A stretch of DNA of 64,000 nucleotides from Nocardia sp. CNY236 (GTDB taxonomy: Bacteria > Actinomycetota > Actinomycetes > Mycobacteriales > Mycobacteriaceae), in the NCBI RefSeq assembly GCF_000482385.1, contig NZ_KI519396.1, positions 44,398 through 108,397 of the forward strand. The letters run 5' to 3'. Each line of letters opens with the position of its first letter. Within the stretch, counting starts at the first letter, position 1. Made by a program: the position numbers and the translations under genes. A model generated the notes under the pieces. It saw nothing but the letters and a program-made list of their open reading frames with translations, had not been told where the DNA came from and did not search any database. Positions 61,806 to 64,000 of this stretch are shown one piece after another.

Positions 61806-62191
61806 GATTGCGGTGCTTCGACAACGACGTGCGTCGATTTGATCGACGCCACGGCGACGCTGCCGACCTCGAGTCCGAGATCGTCGACCGATTCCCGGCT
61901 CAGGAGCGAGACCAGGCGGAACGGTCCGGCTTGCATTTCGACGCGAGCCATCACCGTGTCCTTCACCACCTGGGTGACGATCCCGCGTAGGCGGTTGCGG
62001 GCCGACGAGGAGCCCGGCTCCGGCGGTTGCGCGTCCGCCTGAACGAACTGGGCCAATTCCCGACCGGTGACGGCCATGCGCCCGTTGTCGAGCTGGACCG
62101 CGGTCAGCTTGCCCTGATCGATCCAGCGCCGCACGGTATCGTCGCTCACCCCGAGCAGTGCAGCCGCCTCACCAATCCGCAGATTCGACAT
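61802..62191 (-). CDS. Molybdenum-responsive regulator (HTH plus TOBE domain)
   Basis: A 129-residue protein: an excisionase/MerR-like HTH (LRIGEAAALLGVSDDTVRRW, residues 4-24) followed by a molybdopterin-binding-type TOBE domain (RNRLRGIVTQVVKDTVMARV, GSVAVASIKSTHVVVEAP). It heads the mod operon and overlaps modA. It should sense molybdate and repress the operon; the palindrome 15 bases upstream is the likely operator. ATG 62203 is an alternative start. Confidence 0.88.
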   Translation of the reverse strand: MSNLRIGEAAALLGVSDDTVRRWIDQGKLTAVQLDNGRMAVTGRELAQFVQADAQPPEPGSSSARNRLRGIVTQVVKDTVMARVEMQAGPFRLVSLLSRESVDDLGLEVGSVAVASIKSTHVVVEAPQS

Positions 62192-62205
62192 GAATAGCAG
62201 CATAT

Positions 62206-62221
62206 ATCCGCATCTGCGGAT
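62206..62221. promoter_or_regulatory. Putative operator of the molybdate operon
   Basis: ATCCGCA-TC-TGCGGAT, a perfect 7-bp inverted repeat 15 bases upstream of the regulator's ATG. It probably mediates autoregulation. Confidence 0.6.
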
Positions 62222-62250
62222 GGCAATCCCGTGTGGAGTCGCATTCCGCG

Positions 62251-63543
62251 CTAATAACGGGGGTTCGATCGCGTGGACTCGGCGGGCTGTGCGTGCCCCA
62301 GAGCCGTGGTCGGCTGATCGGGGTGCAGGCGCTGAATCGTCAATGCGGCGGCGAGCAGTCGGGAATCGTGCGGATCGGTGGGATCGACGCCGGTGAGCTC
62401 GGCAATACGACGTAAGCGATAGCTGAACGTATTCGGGTGCACATGGATCTCGGCAGCCGCCGTCTTGCGATCGGACCCGTGGCGAAGGTGTGCATCGAGC
62501 GCTTCGAGCAGATGTGGAGAGTCCAGGATCGGGGAGATGAGTCGTGCCAGACGGTCGCGAGCGATGCCCGGTTGGGTGAGTTGATGCTCCAGCAGCAGGT
62601 CATCGAGGTGGTAGGCGCCTGCGGGCCGGCCGAGCAGTCGAGCCAGTTCGGCTAGTTCGGCTGCCTCGTGGGCAATCTCCGGTATGTCGCTTCGGAGGAC
62701 GGAGGGAAATTCGGCGATGAACACCGGCACACCGAAGCGTTCGGTCAGTTCTGCGGTCAACTGTGCGTGGGTCGACTGTGCGTGATCGTGGTCGGCGGCA
62801 CCGGGGCTGGGTAACAGTGCGGTGCCGGTCCAGCCGTCGAAGGTGGCCAGCGCGGTCGTGCCGGCGAGGGTATCCAAGGCGCGTTGCAGGATACGGATGC
62901 GGCGTCTCCCGACGAGGGTCGCCACGGTGCTCGGCTGATCATTGGGCTGGATGTGGATGGCCAGGATGGTGTAGCGCTCGGCCAAGGTGGTATCTGCGCG
63001 CGCGGCGAGCTCCGATGCGGCCGCCCCGTGCAGCAGCGCCGAGCACAGCGCGCGTCGTGCCTCGCGTTCAGCGTTGTAGATGGACTGCTCGACTTCGGTG
63101 TAGGTCTCGACCACGATGATGTTGACCTGCATCAGCAGGTCGAGCAAATGCCGGCCGAGCAGGACGAGGTCGTCGAGTTCGTCACGGGTTGCGACGGCGG
63201 CGGCCTCCTGCAACACCGATTGCGCGGAACCGTGGATGGCTTCGATCAGAACGGGCAACGGGAATCGGTCCTCGGCATGCCGTTCGGCTACCGGGGCCAC
63301 GAACGTCGCGACCTCCGCTTTGGTGAACCTGCGCTGGTCGGCCATCGCTTGGAGCACGGCTCGGCCGCACGCGTAGATCGCGGGCAGTACCTCGGCAGTG
63401 AAGTGGCCGTCCGGGAGGTCCGCCGCCGGCGGTGTGGTGCCCAGCCCCGCGACGAACATACGCTCGGCGATCTGTGGCCATTGGGCGAGCAACCGGGTGA
63501 CGAGCGGGGACCCTCCGGCAATCGGGGACAACGCGACGGACAT
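62251..63543 (-). CDS. PucR-family transcriptional regulator
   Basis: A 430-residue regulator of the PucR/CdaR type. The N-terminal helical half (LVTRLLAQWPQIAERMFVAG, AEREARRALCSALLHG) is a sensor; the central GGDEF-like part (FDGWTGTALLPSPG) precedes the C-terminal HTH_30 (KTAAAEIHVHPNTFSYRLRR). ATG 63543 fits the domain start. It ends 60 bases from the mod regulator but on the same strand with its own unit. The target is unknown. Confidence 0.88.
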   Translation of the reverse strand: MSVALSPIAGGSPLVTRLLAQWPQIAERMFVAGLGTTPPAADLPDGHFTAEVLPAIYACGRAVLQAMADQRRFTKAEVATFVAPVAERHAEDRFPLPVLIEAIHGSAQSVLQEAAAVATRDELDDLVLLGRHLLDLLMQVNIIVVETYTEVEQSIYNAEREARRALCSALLHGAAASELAARADTTLAERYTILAIHIQPNDQPSTVATLVGRRRIRILQRALDTLAGTTALATFDGWTGTALLPSPGAADHDHAQSTHAQLTAELTERFGVPVFIAEFPSVLRSDIPEIAHEAAELAELARLLGRPAGAYHLDDLLLEHQLTQPGIARDRLARLISPILDSPHLLEALDAHLRHGSDRKTAAAEIHVHPNTFSYRLRRIAELTGVDPTDPHDSRLLAAALTIQRLHPDQPTTALGHAQPAESTRSNPRY

Positions 63544-63802
63544 GGGGCGATTGTTTCCGACCACAGAACGTGCGGCAAGGCGCTGGATCACCGAGCGCGA
63601 ACTTTGGCTCTGATGACAATGATCTATCCTGAATCTTCTCCTTGGAGTGCAGTGACATATGCCTCGCGCCCGGAATACATTCGAACTGGGGGATGCGAGT
63701 GTGGTTCTGATCACATATTTATTCGAATGTGGCATGAGAAACAGACTGTGACAGTGGGCTGTCCGCGCGCCCCCGTGTTCGGCGTGAGTGGAAGTGAACT
63801 GA

Positions 63803-64000
63803 ATGTTGGCAATGACGCACAACGTGGGGCGGGCCATTCTCGGGGTCGCACTGATCACCGGAATGACCGTTGCGATGGCGCTCGGTATCGGAACAGCGCA
63901 GGCGCAGGAGGAGATCGCGCCGACCCAGCAAGCGCTCGCGGACTACATCAGCGCCGGGCTCGACCCCGCTCCGGATGGTAGGCAGCCGCGCGCGATCGTG
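63803..64000 (+). CDS. Secreted protein, N-terminal part
   Basis: From ATG 63803 (GGAAGTG upstream) the frame encodes a signal peptide (ILGVALITGMTVAMALGIGT, cleavage after AQA) and about 35 mature residues (QEEIAPTQQALADYISAGLD) before the window ends. ATG 63812 is an alternative start. The family cannot be told from this fragment. Confidence 0.7.
   Translation, partial: MLAMTHNVGRAILGVALITGMTVAMALGIGTAQAQEEIAPTQQALADYISAGLDPAPDGRQPRAIV

Overview
The window looks like chromosomal DNA of a high-GC mycolic-acid actinomycete, most likely a Nocardia or close relative. The reasons are the GC-rich third codon positions, frequent GTG and TTG starts, many overlapping starts and stops, and genus-typical families: MerR/sliding-clamp fusion regulators, EspG and DUF3558 proteins of ESX (type VII) surroundings, an Rpf-like transglycosylase and many TetR/PucR regulators. 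All family assignments come from reading the translations; no database search was run.

Layout. 1-9.5 kb: esterase, MerR/beta-clamp regulator coupled to a TPR protein, then a scrap zone (IS481 remnants, a decayed integrase, a duplicated piece of the TPR gene), a VOC protein, a small-molecule phosphotransferase, an ADP-ribosylglycohydrolase, and a divergent TetR/flavin amine oxidase pair. 9.8-14.5 kb: a tandem array of six paralogous secreted ricin-B/beta-trefoil proteins, all on the minus strand, with conserved promoters and ~150-nt leaders; one copy is frameshifted, and one is cut short by an inverted copy of promoter plus leader. 14.7-31.7 kb: ordinary chromosomal genes (thioesterase, a phosphotransferase that has lost its catalytic residues, SnoaL-like and thioredoxin-like proteins, AraC/VOC pair, ArsC, Sir2, sugar-lactone-oxidase-like flavoenzyme, TetR with its MFS pump, AlkZ-like protein, phosphoglucomutase, a second MFS pump, a DsbA-like membrane protein) up to tRNA-Ala(GGC) at 31.85 kb.

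31.9-51.7 kb is an accessory region. It starts at the tRNA and holds a near-copy of the tRNA 3' end at 37.34 kb (att-like), IS3 remnants, an ESX-accessory cassette (DUF3558 lipoprotein, helical protein, PPE/WXG-like Gly/Pro-rich protein, EspG), a row of broken genes (DegT aminotransferase, Gfo/Idh oxidoreductase, small resolvase-like protein, XRE regulator), a phosphotransferase, and a four-gene type I-G-like CRISPR-cas operon (csb1-csb2-cas3-cas6-like). No adaptation genes are present, and the array is reduced to one repeat. The operon lies between two relics of DUF3558 genes. Several genes here carry in-frame stop codons in otherwise intact reading frames.

51.8-64 kb returns to chromosomal genes: VOC/TPR protein, membrane nitroreductase with a divergent TetR and a perfect operator palindrome, a frameshifted DUF1023 hydrolase, two related proteins with a C-terminal HTH-like domain, a hotdog thioesterase, an Rpf-like protein, the molybdate operon (HTH/TOBE regulator-modA-modB-modC), a PucR regulator, and the start of a secreted protein.

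The candidates for something new are the secreted-lectin cassette array with its inverted promoter, and the stripped, array-poor I-G CRISPR locus with an extra Cas6e-like gene and an extended Cas3.
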